In this document: one piece after another, positions 15,255 to 23,658 of the stretch | Position numbering within the stretch: the first letter of the stretch is position 1 | Layout of the letters: every line of letters starts with the position of its first letter | Assembly: GCF_042683685.1 (NCBI RefSeq) | Contig: NZ_JBHUOP010000005.1 | Coordinates: 160,350-224,349 of the forward strand | Direction of reading: 5' to 3' | Origin: Timonella corticicola | Lineage (GTDB): Bacteria; Actinomycetota; Actinomycetes; Actinomycetales; Cellulomonadaceae | Length of the DNA: 64,000 nt | Notes under the pieces: generated by a model | Told to the model about the DNA's origin: nothing | What the model saw: only the letters and a program-made list of their open reading frames with translations | Database searches by the model: none | Made by a program: the position numbers and the translations under genes

Positions 15255-16394
15255 CTAGAGCGGCTTACCTTCGCGGAACTCCTTGACCAGGTGGGAGACA
15301 ACCTGACCTAGATCGCCACCGTTGCGCCGAGCGACGGCGCGTTGGCGCTGGTAAGAGGCGCCCTTACGCAGAATCACCCGCACATAGTCGAGTTCGGTTT
15401 CACAGCCCAACCGCGCAGCGGTGGGCTCCAGCTCCCGAAGCAACCGAAGCAGATCGTCGCTGACTAGGTCTTCGCGACCAGACTCGTCGAGAATCAAAAT
15501 GGCATCCATGCCGTAACGCGCGGACCGCCACTTGTTCTCTTGAACAAACCACGGCTGCATGTGTGGGAGTGGCTTGCCCTCATCGAGCAGTGTGGAGAAG
15601 TGTTCGACGAGGCACTGTGTGAGCGCGGCAAGCGCGAGCACCTCGGTCAGGTTGGATGCTCCGTCTGCGATGCGCGCCTCAATTGTGCCGTAGTGCGGTG
15701 ATGGGCGGACATCCCAGCGAATCTCGTTGAATTCGTCGATCACGCCGACCTTGACCATGTCATCGACATACTGTTCGAGTTCGGACCACTCATCAAAGTT
15801 GGTGGGGAGACCTGCCGTCGGAAGTTGCTGGAACATGAGTGCACGGTTTGAGGCGTAGGCAGTGTCCTTGCCGCCCCAGAACGGGGAGGACGCTGACAGT
15901 GACTGGATGTGTCCGAGATAGCTGAGCAGCGCACGTGAAATGGGTAGAACCTTGTTCCGGTCCTCCACGCCAACGTGCACGTGGATGCCGTAGATCAGCA
16001 TCTGTCGGCCCCACCACTGGGTCCGGTCGATGAGCGTCGCGTAGCGTTCCTTGTCCGTGACCTTCTGGTTGTTCCAGCGTGCAAACGGGTGGGTGCCCGC
16101 ACACATCAACTCAACTCGTAGGGGATCGGCAAGGGTGTGCAGAAGTTCAATTGAGCGTTGCAGGTCTTCGCCCGCCTCGGCCACGGTGTTGCACACTCCT
16201 GTCACGATCTCGACGGTGTTGAGCAGCAGTTCTTGCCGCACGTGTGGGTGTTGCGAGCCGTCTGGGGACACCGCATCCAGGATCGTCTGAGCAACCTGCC
16301 GTAGGTCGCCTGAGTCCTTGTCAACGAGGGCGAGTTCCCACTCCACACCGAGGGTGGAGCGCTGAGAGGATGAGAACGGGATGGGGGTGGCCAT
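15255..16394 (-). CDS. Carboxylate-amine ligase, glutamate-cysteine ligase GCS2 family (YbdK-type)
   Basis: A 379-residue ATP-dependent ligase of the GCS2/YbdK family. Seen: TLGVEWELALVD at the N-terminus (the family's substrate and metal-binding GxExE strand), CAGTHPFARWNNQ, YGIHVHVGVEDRNK, and the conserved RPSPHYGTIEARIADG. YbdK relatives have weak gamma-glutamyl-cysteine ligase activity; the true actinobacterial substrate is often unknown, so no symbol is given. The ATG at 16394 follows GGAAGGCGAGGA. It lies 105 bp downstream of the methyltransferase gene on the same strand. Confidence 0.85.
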   Translation of the reverse strand: MATPIPFSSSQRSTLGVEWELALVDKDSGDLRQVAQTILDAVSPDGSQHPHVRQELLLNTVEIVTGVCNTVAEAGEDLQRSIELLHTLADPLRVELMCAGTHPFARWNNQKVTDKERYATLIDRTQWWGRQMLIYGIHVHVGVEDRNKVLPISRALLSYLGHIQSLSASSPFWGGKDTAYASNRALMFQQLPTAGLPTNFDEWSELEQYVDDMVKVGVIDEFNEIRWDVRPSPHYGTIEARIADGASNLTEVLALAALTQCLVEHFSTLLDEGKPLPHMQPWFVQENKWRSARYGMDAILILDESGREDLVSDDLLRLLRELEPTAARLGCETELDYVRVILRKGASYQRQRAVARRNGGDLGQVVSHLVKEFREGKPL

Positions 16395-16499
16395 GTCCTC
16401 GCCTTCCTGTGGTTGGTGCGTGTGAACTGCGATTGCGCGGGCCGCGTGGGGTTCAGGCTGGTCTGGGAGGAGCTGAACCCCGAGCGTGGACTTCTCCTG

Positions 16500-17720
16500 T
16501 CATGGCTGGAGCGGGTCCACGATGATTGCCGTTTTCTTGTCGTTGACACGAGTCAAGATGATCGTGGCTTCGTTCTCACCCTTGAGCGCGAGTTGCGGAC
16601 GCAGTTGCTCGGGGGTGACGCTGATGCCGCGTTTCTTGATCGTGACTCTGCCAACTTTACGGTCTTTGAGGTAAGCACGAAGGGTTTTGACGTTATATGG
16701 AATGGCCTCAACTATCCGGTAGGCCTGGCTGAGGGAGCTTCCATCCGCGTACACGGGTGTGTCGCTGGTGAAGTACGCGATGCTCGGGTCAATCAGTGCG
16801 CCGTCCAACTCGTTGGCGAGATGAGCCACGAGCCCTGCCCGGATAACCGCACCGTCGGGTTCGTGTAGGTATTCGCGCAGTTCCGATGCTGCGTCGATGG
16901 TGTGTACCGTACCGTCGAGCCCATCGCCTGTGAACTCTGTGGCTCGAAGTCCGCTGGGGGTAGTAGTCAATACGAGAGCGCCGAAGCCTTCCCTTCGGGC
17001 CACGCTACCGAACCATAGCCCTGCCTCAACGACATCTCCGTCAATCGAAACCCATTGGGTCTCGCATCCATCTGGGATGTCCGCGTGCGCAATGCCGGGG
17101 CCGAGTTTGAGGCCAACACCCGCCACACGTGAACGTAGGTTCCACACCGCGTCGAGCGGCGGTAGGAAACTCTCAGGGGTCCACACCCTGCGTCCGGTTC
17201 CATCTCTACGCGCAGGGTCAGCGTAGATGCCGTCGATACCCTCGGCCTCAAAATCTGTTGCGAGTCCGTCCGCTGTCCGTACGGATGCGTTAGGAAAGGG
17301 GCGTAGGTTTTCCACCGCCATAGCCGCGGTGAGAGGATCGATGTCCGTTGCGAGCACATCGAGGCCGAGCGCGGCGAACGCCATGGAGTCGGCGCCAATA
17401 CCACTGGTCAGGTCCGCAACCTTGGTGATTCCCGCGCCGAGGAAACGTTGGGCATGATGTGCGGCGACGCTCAACCGTGTCGCCTGCTCGACTCCGTTGG
17501 CGGTGAAGAACATACGTTCGGCGAAGTCACCAAGCTTCGCATGTGCCTTGGTCCGCAATCGGGTCTGGGTGAGCGCCGCTGCAATCAGCTCTGGTTCATA
17601 TCCTGCCTTGCGTAGCGCAGCGCTGATGCGGAGGGGGTCCTCGCCCTGCCGGGTGGCGATGTCCGCGAAGAGTGTGCGACCGGTGTCAGAGGTGAGCTGT
17701 TCGAGTAGTGCGAGGTCCAT
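16500..17720 (-). CDS. Class I SAM-dependent methyltransferase with C-terminal THUMP-like domain
   Basis: A 406-residue actinobacterial protein. The Rossmann methyltransferase core shows VADLTSGIGADSMAFAALG (SAM loop), VLATDIDPLTA and the motif YADPARRDGTGRR. The C-terminal ~70 residues (VKTLRAYLKDRKVGRVTIKKRG) match the THUMP-like domain found downstream of this core, which suggests RNA as substrate. Family length is usual. AACAAT six bases before the ATG could be a leaderless -10. The exact target is not known. Confidence 0.85.
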   Translation of the reverse strand: MDLALLEQLTSDTGRTLFADIATRQGEDPLRISAALRKAGYEPELIAAALTQTRLRTKAHAKLGDFAERMFFTANGVEQATRLSVAAHHAQRFLGAGITKVADLTSGIGADSMAFAALGLDVLATDIDPLTAAMAVENLRPFPNASVRTADGLATDFEAEGIDGIYADPARRDGTGRRVWTPESFLPPLDAVWNLRSRVAGVGLKLGPGIAHADIPDGCETQWVSIDGDVVEAGLWFGSVARREGFGALVLTTTPSGLRATEFTGDGLDGTVHTIDAASELREYLHEPDGAVIRAGLVAHLANELDGALIDPSIAYFTSDTPVYADGSSLSQAYRIVEAIPYNVKTLRAYLKDRKVGRVTIKKRGISVTPEQLRPQLALKGENEATIILTRVNDKKTAIIVDPLQP

Positions 17721-18234
17721 CCCGCCATTGTTTCACGCTGGTGTGGGTAGCGACGGATTGGTTTCTTTCGGTGCCGCTCCTACCCAGATGTGCTCATCCT
17801 TCCCTTTGAGAGTGACCGATCCCGTACTCGCAGTGCGTGAGAGTGCGCTTTGGTCACTCTCAAGTTCTTGGTGCGTTTGCGAGTGCGGTCGCTGCCGCTT
17901 GGAGCGTTTTTTGTCTGGCGACGAGACCCGCCTCCCAGCGCTGCCTCACCCTTGCCGCAAGCTGAAGGCCATCCGTCACCAACTCGTCGCAAATATGGAG
18001 AGGGGAGTGGCCCGTGCGTACCCAAAGGCCGAACTTGAATAAGGATCTGTGCGCTGTCAGCGGAATGGCAGGCAGTTTCCCGAAACAATTGGCACTCGCC
18101 TTGACCGAGTGCTAATGCCGGTTCTACATTAGTGATGGAACATTTGATCGCCTGGTCGACACCGCGACGACGGCCCGGACAGATCAGATGGACACCTTGA
18201 ACTCATACCAACTCATCGCGAAAGGGTGGTCCGC
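17721..18234. other. 514-bp intergenic region upstream of groES
   Basis: No convincing gene. It contains a 12-bp inverted repeat (17806-17817 with 17852-17863, TTGAGAGTGACC and its complement), an ACTCGTCGNNAAT core at 17982-17994 shared with other intergenic spots, and the CIRCE element near groES. A 102-codon minus-strand frame here has composition unlike the neighbouring proteins and was not accepted. Confidence 0.6.
18089..18115 (+). promoter_or_regulatory. CIRCE operator (HrcA binding site) of groES
   Basis: TTGGCACTC, nine bases, GAGTGCTAA. This matches the CIRCE consensus TTAGCACTC-N9-GAGTGCTAA with one change. It lies 120 bp before groES, so heat-shock control by HrcA is expected. 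Confidence 0.93.
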
Positions 18235-18528
18235 GTGTCGGTTTCCATCAAGCCGCTTGAAGACCGCATCGTTGTCAAGGCGATCGTGGCTGAAACCACT
18301 ACTCCTTCGGGTCTGGTCCTTCCAGACACCGCCAAGGAAAAGCCTCAGGAAGGTGAAGTAATCGCTGTGGGTCCGGGTCGTGTTGACGACAACGGCAACC
18401 GCGTGCCAGTCGATGTCTCAGTCGGCGACAAGGTCATCTACTCCAAGTACGGTGGCACCGAGGTTAAGTACGCAGGCGAGGAATACCTGATTCTCTCGGC
18501 TCGCGACGTTCTCGCAATCGTCGGCTGA
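18235..18528 (+). CDS. groES: Co-chaperonin GroES (Hsp10)
   Basis: A 97-residue subunit of the heptameric lid of the GroEL chaperonin. It starts MSVSIKPLEDRIVVK and contains the mobile-loop region ETTTPSGLVLPDTAKEKP, VGPGRVDDNG and YSKYGGTEVKY, all standard. The GTG at 18235 is preferred over one nine bases upstream because it gives the family N-terminus and places AAAGGG eight bases away. It is monocistronic: a strong terminator follows and no groEL is adjacent, as in many actinobacteria where the main groEL is elsewhere. Confidence 0.96.
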   Translation: MSVSIKPLEDRIVVKAIVAETTTPSGLVLPDTAKEKPQEGEVIAVGPGRVDDNGNRVPVDVSVGDKVIYSKYGGTEVKYAGEEYLILSARDVLAIVG

Positions 18529-18547
18529 TCGCAGACGCGAACGGCTC

Positions 18548-18590
18548 AAGGGGTGGTCCCAACCGGTTTGGTTGGGGCCACCCCTTTTTG
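18548..18590 (+). terminator. Intrinsic terminator of groES
   Basis: A 17-bp near-perfect GC-rich stem (18548-18564 with 18570-18586) with a five-base loop, followed by a T run. Confidence 0.85.
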
Positions 18591-18615
18591 TTGTGTCTGG
18601 GGAGAGGCCACGTCT

Positions 18616-18682
18616 CGATGGGGTCAATTTGACCCAAAGGTATACACAAAAACCATGCACTGGGATCAAAACCGCCCCATCG
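18616..18682 (+). repeat. 67-bp palindromic element, copy B (partly decayed)
   Basis: It begins CGATGGGG and ends CCCCATCG, exactly 67 bp. Outer arms pair for eight bases and then imperfectly through the AATTTGA/ATCAAAA region. It sits between convergent groES and whiB. Confidence 0.65.
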
Positions 18683-18800
18683 ACGTATCCGAACTGTCCA
18701 CACGTTCTGACCACGCTCATGGCGTATGGATATAGCGAAGGGCGGGCCAGCGCCTGGAAGCTTGGCCCGCCCGTGAAGCGGAGATGGTGCAGGGAGACGG

Positions 18801-19115
18801 CTATGCGGTCGTGCGGAACTTTCCATGAGTTGCCTTGCGGTCGCGCTCTGCAAGGATGGCGTTACGCTCGTCTTCGCTGAGCCCACCCCATACGCCGTAT
18901 GGTTCACGAACTCGCAGAGACTGTTCACGGCACTGCTGTAGTACAGGACAGGTCGCGCAGATGGCCTTGGCTTTTTCGGCACGGCGGCGGCGGGTGGAAC
19001 CCCGCTCACCTTCAGGGTGGAAGAAGAGTGTTTCGTCAGCGTCTCGGCAATTACCTTGATATTGCCATTCCCATAGTTCAATGACGGGTCCTGGCAGGCG
19101 TGATACGTCAGTCAT
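18801..19115 (-). CDS. WhiB-family iron-sulfur transcription factor, WhiB3-like
   Basis: A 104-residue WhiB protein. Four cysteines are arranged NC...CATCPVLQQC for a [4Fe-4S] cluster, followed by the GVWGGLSEDERNA turn and a basic C-terminus. The WEWQYQGNCRDAD...FFHPEGERG stretch is closest to the WhiB3 subgroup, which senses redox and nitric oxide and interacts with the primary sigma factor in mycobacteria. AGGAGGG precedes the ATG by six bases. Subgroup assignment is from pattern memory. Confidence 0.88.
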   Translation of the reverse strand: MTDVSRLPGPVIELWEWQYQGNCRDADETLFFHPEGERGSTRRRRAEKAKAICATCPVLQQCREQSLRVREPYGVWGGLSEDERNAILAERDRKATHGKFRTTA

Positions 19116-19720
19116 GTTGCCCTCCTGTTACTCTCGTTGCCCAGCAGATCTGATGTGAACATCAGACCCACTGCTGTGGTGGTGTGTTGTTCTGCGAAGA
19201 ACAAACCGTGTCGAGCGAGTCTCGCGGCGACATGGACACGCACTCTGACCGATTCAAGAAGCGGTCATGAATCGTTTCTAGCGGCTGTGAAGCGATTCGC
19301 TATGACGAACTTATATCGTTTCAACATTTATTCACAGTGGATGCCGGGGGTGAAAACTCCCCATTGCGGGACTTGGGTCCCTTCTGGAGCGTCGTGGGCT
19401 TAGCATGGGCATATGCGTTCGCGCCGTCCCGACCATGACGGACTGAGCCGCAGCGGGGACCGCCTCGTGACTCTGTGGCAGGCTTCTTTGGAAAAGCCCA
19501 CATTTCGGCCTTAATTCGCGGTTCTGAGTTGCGGAGAGAACCGCTAGCGCATAGTTTCAAGATCAGGGATCGGCAGGACTCCGTGACACAAGATGTGTTT
19601 GGGGTTGAAGGAGTGGGTGAAACGATGTTGAATCGTTTTGGCGAGTTCTCTGGAACGAGTTATTTCGATGTCATCATCCTCTAGCCCTCGATGTAGTGAG
19701 CAAGGAAGCGCATAGTTCAT
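19116..19720. other. 605-bp divergent intergenic region between whiB and the MerR-like gene
   Basis: No gene was recognised. It is rich in short palindromes: CTGATG/CATCAG around 19150-19165, TTGTTCT-gcga-AGAACAA at 19187-19204, and GCGGTTCT/AGAACCGC around 19518-19543. The words GAATCGTTT and GAAGCGATTC recur near 19268, 19288 and 19629. These are candidate operators for the two divergent regulators, but none matches a motif I can name. Confidence 0.5.
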
Positions 19721-20884
19721 ATGAATCGCGAGAACCTCATCAATTCGCGCCAGACCTATTCGGTTTCCGCGACGGCGGAACGCTTAGGCGTTGCACCGGC
19801 GACCTTGCGAACCTGGGCCAGGCGACACGGAATGGGCCCAAGCCAGCATTCGAGTGGTTCTCACCGTCGTTATACCGATACCGACCTTGCAAAGCTCATG
19901 ACTCTGCGCACCTATCTGTTGCGCGGAGCGACCGCCGCTGAGGCGGTCCATGCTGCCCAGCAAGCCGCTGAGGATGGGGTCACGTTGGAAGCGGCGGAAG
20001 GACTCTTGCAGGAAGTCCTGCGTGAGAAGGGCATGGTCACCCCAAAGATTCGCCCAGTCGAACTCGTTGAAGGCGGAGTTTCGTCGAGTACTACGTCTCT
20101 CGCCCGTGCCCGGCGCGAGCGAGGTTCGGGTCGAAACTCAGTGCTCCGCATCGCGCCGAGCACACCACACGCGGTTGAATACAACGACTACAAGGCTCGC
20201 TGCACCGAGTTGGTGTCAGCAGCGTTGCGGGACGATGAAGAACGTTGCACCGAGCTGTTGACCGTCGCTTCCGATGAATCGCTGATCGACTGGTGGAAAC
20301 TTCTTGTGCGCCCGGCACTTGACCGGATATCCACCCACACGGTGCTCTCCTCACCCGGCAAGGCACCACGGCTACTCGTGGGGTTTCTCGCGCAGCGAGC
20401 GCTTGCGGACCACGTTGGTGAAGTACGTCCTGATCTGGCGACAGCGGATCGGCCGCATCCCTCACGCCTCAAGAACATCACGCTCGTCTTTTCCTCGGCT
20501 CTGGACGAGTTGTCGCTGCCCGCACATGTCCTTGTAGCGGCACTTCTGCAAAACAAGTGCAACGCTCACGTGATCCTCGGGCCGGGGAACACACAACGAG
20601 TCTCCGAACTCATCAAAATTGTGCGCCCATCCGTGGTTGCCTTCGTCTCGGATCATGCGACCCCGTCGCTTGAGATCCTGCACAGCCTGACGCAGGAGTT
20701 TCCGGAACTGCCAATCTACGTTGGTGTGCGCGAGGGAGTCGACACTCGGGCAGTGCGCCATCTCGGTCAGGTCAGCGCTATCAACTCCTTCCGAGCGCTC
20801 TACCACGAGGTGTACGCGGCGGTGCGTGCCGCGGCTCCCGGCGCAGAATACTGGTCAGACGACGACTCGACGTTCCGACTCTGA
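19721..20884 (+). CDS. MerR-type regulator with B12-binding-fold C-terminus (CarH/LitR-like architecture)
   Basis: A 387-residue protein. Residues ~12-80 form a MerR winged helix (YSVSATAERLGVAPATLRTW, SGSHRRYTDTDLAKL). A ~80-residue linker follows, then an all-helical cap (ARCTELVSAALRDDEERC) and a Rossmann B12-binding-like domain (about 250-370). The B12-ligand signature DxHxxG expected after the first strand is not visible: the place reads SSALDELSLPAHVLVAALL. It may therefore bind no cobalamin, or use a different ligand, although the light/B12-sensing architecture is kept. It is divergent from whiB. Confidence 0.78.
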   Translation: MNRENLINSRQTYSVSATAERLGVAPATLRTWARRHGMGPSQHSSGSHRRYTDTDLAKLMTLRTYLLRGATAAEAVHAAQQAAEDGVTLEAAEGLLQEVLREKGMVTPKIRPVELVEGGVSSSTTSLARARRERGSGRNSVLRIAPSTPHAVEYNDYKARCTELVSAALRDDEERCTELLTVASDESLIDWWKLLVRPALDRISTHTVLSSPGKAPRLLVGFLAQRALADHVGEVRPDLATADRPHPSRLKNITLVFSSALDELSLPAHVLVAALLQNKCNAHVILGPGNTQRVSELIKIVRPSVVAFVSDHATPSLEILHSLTQEFPELPIYVGVREGVDTRAVRHLGQVSAINSFRALYHEVYAAVRAAAPGAEYWSDDDSTFRL

Positions 20885-20988
20885 GCAGACTGGTGGCTCC
20901 GAGGCGTGTGTTCCATCTCGCAGGCGCCTCCCGCCGTGGTGCTCGTCTCATTGACGGTACGGAGCAAAAACTCCCGTGCGTTTCGGCG

Positions 20989-20994
20989 TAATAT
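20989..20994 (+). promoter_or_regulatory. -10 box of leaderless guaB
   Basis: TAATAT is followed by exactly six bases and then the ATG at 21001. No Shine-Dalgarno sequence is present, which supports a leaderless mRNA. Confidence 0.6.
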
Positions 20995-21000
20995 TTGGTC

Positions 21001-22521
21001 ATGACCGACATGTCTTCCACCCAGTCGAATGACCCTTTCGGATTTCTAGGATTGACCTACGATGACGTCCTGCTGCTCCCCAACGAGACAGACGTCATCC
21101 CAAGTGAGGTCGACACAACCACCCGTCTGACGCGCGACATCAACATCAAGGTTCCGCTCATCTCTGCGGCGATGGACACCGTGACCGAGGCCCGCATGGC
21201 AATCGCCATGGCCCGACAAGGTGGCATCGGTATCATCCACCGCAACCTCTCCATCGAGGACCAGGCCGCGCACGTCGACACCGTGAAGCGCTCCGAGTCC
21301 GGCATGATCACGGACCCGGTCACGGTTGGTCCAGATGCTACCATCGAGGAACTTGACCTCCTGTGCGGCCAGTACCGCGTATCCGGCCTTCCGGTAGTGG
21401 AGGAAGACAACAAACTCATCGGTATCATCACCAACCGCGACCTACGCTTCGTTCCCCCAGCTAACTGGGCCACTACGCGCGTCCGCGAGGTTATGACAGC
21501 GATGCCACTCATCACCGGACCAGTGGGCATCTCCCGTGAGGACGCAGCCCACCTCCTGGGTAAGAACCGGATCGAGAAGCTCCCACTCGTCGACAATGAG
21601 GGCCGGCTGCAGGGTCTCATCACCGTCAAGGACTTCGTCAAAACCGAGCAGTACCCAGACGCGACCAAGGACGGCGAAGGCCGTCTGCGCGTTGGTGCGG
21701 CAATCGGTTTCTACGGCGACGCGGTTGACCGTGCGCGGGCGCTCGCGGAGGCGGGCGTTGACGTGCTCGTGGCGGACACCGCCAACGGACATGCGCGCCT
21801 CCTGCTGGAGATGATCTCGAACCTCAAGAAGGACCCGTTCTTCAAAGAGGTCTCGATTATCGGTGGAAACGTTGCGACCTACGCGGGTGCTCGAGCACTG
21901 GCCGAGGCTGGCGCGGATGCCGTCAAGGTTGGCGTTGGCCCAGGTTCGATCTGCACGACCCGCGTTGTCGCAGGTGTTGGCGTTCCTCAGGTGACCGCCG
22001 TGTATGAGGCCTCGCGCGCCGTGCGAGACTTCGGTATCCCGGTGATCGCGGACGGTGGTCTGCAGTATTCGGGTGACATCGCCAAGGCTCTTGTGGCCGG
22101 TGCGGAGTCGGTCATGCTCGGTTCGCTGCTCGCTGGCTGTGACGAGTCCCCCGGTGACCTCGTGTTTGTCAACGGCAAGCAGTTCAAGCACTACCGCGGT
22201 ATGGGCTCGCTCGGTGCGATGGCCTCGCGCGGTAAGAAGTCATACTCGAAGGACCGTTACTTCCAGGCCGATGTGGCCTCGGATGACAAGATCGTGCCCG
22301 AGGGCATCGAAGGTCAGGTACCTTACCGCGGTCCGCTGTCCGCTGTCGCTTACCAACTCGCGGGTGGTCTGCACCAGTCGATGTTCTACGTTGGGGCCCG
22401 TACCATCCCTGAACTCAAGGAACGCGGCAAGTTCGTGCGCATCACCTCGGCAGGTTTGAAGGAGTCACACCCACACGACATCCAGATGACCGTCGAGGCA
22501 CCAAACTACGGAAGCCGCTGA
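21001..22521 (+). CDS. guaB: Inosine-5'-monophosphate dehydrogenase
   Basis: A 506-residue enzyme that oxidises IMP to XMP with NAD+, the committed step to GMP. It contains a TIM-barrel core with the catalytic loop VGVGPGSICTTRVVAGVGVPQ (catalytic Cys), GGNVAT and a paired CBS domain insert near residues 100-220 (VEEDNKLIGIITNRD, NEGRLQGLITVKDF). The mobile flap (SKDRYFQ) and C-terminal YRGPLSAV are also visible. ATG 21001 is chosen for the -10 spacing; an in-frame TTG two codons earlier and an ATG at 21010 are alternatives. The RluA-like gene follows 2 bp later. Confidence 0.96.
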   Translation: MTDMSSTQSNDPFGFLGLTYDDVLLLPNETDVIPSEVDTTTRLTRDINIKVPLISAAMDTVTEARMAIAMARQGGIGIIHRNLSIEDQAAHVDTVKRSESGMITDPVTVGPDATIEELDLLCGQYRVSGLPVVEEDNKLIGIITNRDLRFVPPANWATTRVREVMTAMPLITGPVGISREDAAHLLGKNRIEKLPLVDNEGRLQGLITVKDFVKTEQYPDATKDGEGRLRVGAAIGFYGDAVDRARALAEAGVDVLVADTANGHARLLLEMISNLKKDPFFKEVSIIGGNVATYAGARALAEAGADAVKVGVGPGSICTTRVVAGVGVPQVTAVYEASRAVRDFGIPVIADGGLQYSGDIAKALVAGAESVMLGSLLAGCDESPGDLVFVNGKQFKHYRGMGSLGAMASRGKKSYSKDRYFQADVASDDKIVPEGIEGQVPYRGPLSAVAYQLAGGLHQSMFYVGARTIPELKERGKFVRITSAGLKESHPHDIQMTVEAPNYGSR

Positions 22522-22523
22522 CA

Positions 22524-23561
22524 GTGGGGCGCGTTAAGCGTCCCGCTCCGCTTCCTGTGCGCGACGGGCTCAACCCCGTTCGTATGCAGCTTCCGCACCC
22601 CGGGGCAGTCCTGCCCCGGGGTGCGCGTGTGCGCACAGAGGCCGAGGCGAGCGAGTTGGGCTCAGAAGAGCCGGTGCGTGAGAGGGTCTATGCGCCGTCG
22701 TTTGGCACGCTTGAGGAGTATGTGCGGTGGCGGTTCGCTCCGGACCCGAGCGAGATGTTGGGCAAACTTGACCGCGGCGAGATTGTCGACGAGTTGGGTC
22801 GCCCGTGGCCCTTCGGCTCGCCGTATCGCGCCGGTGCGTTGATCTTCTTCTATCGCGATCCGGCCCCTGAGAAGCCGGTTCCGTTCGAGGTGGACATCCT
22901 TTTTGAGGATGACGATCTACTCGTGGTGGATAAGCCGCACTTTTTGGCGTCCACGCCCAAGGGTGCTTACGTGGTTGAGTCGGTCTTGGTGCGGATGCGC
23001 AGGCAGTTGGGTTTACCTGAGTTGAGTCCGGCGCACCGACTCGATCGGATCACCGCTGGCGTTCTGGTGATGACGAAACGCCAGGAGTTGCGTCGCCCGT
23101 ATCATGACCTGTTTGCGCAGCGCACGATAGATAAAACCTATGAGGCGGTAGCGCCTGTCCGGGCTGATCTTGAACTACCCACCACTGTGCGTTCACGGAT
23201 CAAGAAGGAACCAGGCATCATGTGGGCGCAAACGATTGAGGGCGAGCCAAACACTGAGAGCCTAGTGGAACTGCTCGATACCAAGAGTTGTGATCCGCAA
23301 ACTCACGCTGGGCACGCCGCAGTGGGGTTGTATCGACTCACTCCGCACACCGGTAAGACTCACCAGTTGCGCATCCACATGGCATCGCTCGGGTTGGGCA
23401 TCCTGAATGACAACTACTACCCAACCTTTTATTCGGTGGAGAGCGATGACTACAGCAACCCGTTGCAGTTGCTCTCACGGTCCATTGAGTTCAATGATCC
23501 TGTGACAGGGGAGCGGCGAAGGTTTGAGTCACGCCGAGTGCTTGACCTGTGGCAGAACTGA
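22524..23561 (+). CDS. RluA-family 23S rRNA/tRNA pseudouridine synthase
   Basis: A 345-residue protein. The catalytic aspartate lies in AHRLDRITAGVLVMTK. Other RluA-family motifs are ILFEDDDLLVVDKP, TYEAVAP and GKTHQLRIHMASLGLGILND. An N-terminal ~100 residues typical of actinobacterial members (VYAPSFGTLEEYVRWRF) precede the core. The exact uridine target is unknown. The GTG start lies 2 bp after the guaB stop, so it is probably cotranscribed. A 14-bp perfect inverted repeat lies inside the coding sequence at 22595-22624. Confidence 0.9.
   Translation: MGRVKRPAPLPVRDGLNPVRMQLPHPGAVLPRGARVRTEAEASELGSEEPVRERVYAPSFGTLEEYVRWRFAPDPSEMLGKLDRGEIVDELGRPWPFGSPYRAGALIFFYRDPAPEKPVPFEVDILFEDDDLLVVDKPHFLASTPKGAYVVESVLVRMRRQLGLPELSPAHRLDRITAGVLVMTKRQELRRPYHDLFAQRTIDKTYEAVAPVRADLELPTTVRSRIKKEPGIMWAQTIEGEPNTESLVELLDTKSCDPQTHAGHAAVGLYRLTPHTGKTHQLRIHMASLGLGILNDNYYPTFYSVESDDYSNPLQLLSRSIEFNDPVTGERRRFESRRVLDLWQN
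22595..22624 (+). repeat. Perfect 14-bp inverted repeat inside the RluA-family gene
   Basis: GCACCCCGGGGCAG at 22595-22608 and its complement at 22611-22624, two-base spacer. It encodes the HPGAVLPRGA region about 25 codons from the start. The very stable hairpin near the start of the message could affect translation or reduce guaB read-through. Confidence 0.7.
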
Positions 23562-23658
23562 CTGGAACAAGGCCGACTGGGGCAGGGCTTTCCAGTGGAA
23601 CAAGCATGTGCGGCGGGGCATCTGTGGCAGGGTTGCCGCTTGCAGAACTAGTGCCCGC

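Noticed and set aside
17780..18088. 102-codon minus-strand frame upstream of groES
   Set aside because: Composition is Arg/Ser-rich and random-like, no start signal, and it overlaps inverted repeats and the groES control region.
19187..19204. TTGTTCT-gcga-AGAACAA as a LexA (SOS) box
   Set aside because: Actinobacterial SOS boxes are of the form GAAC-N4-GTTC; here the half-sites are in the opposite order, so it is left as an unnamed palindrome.
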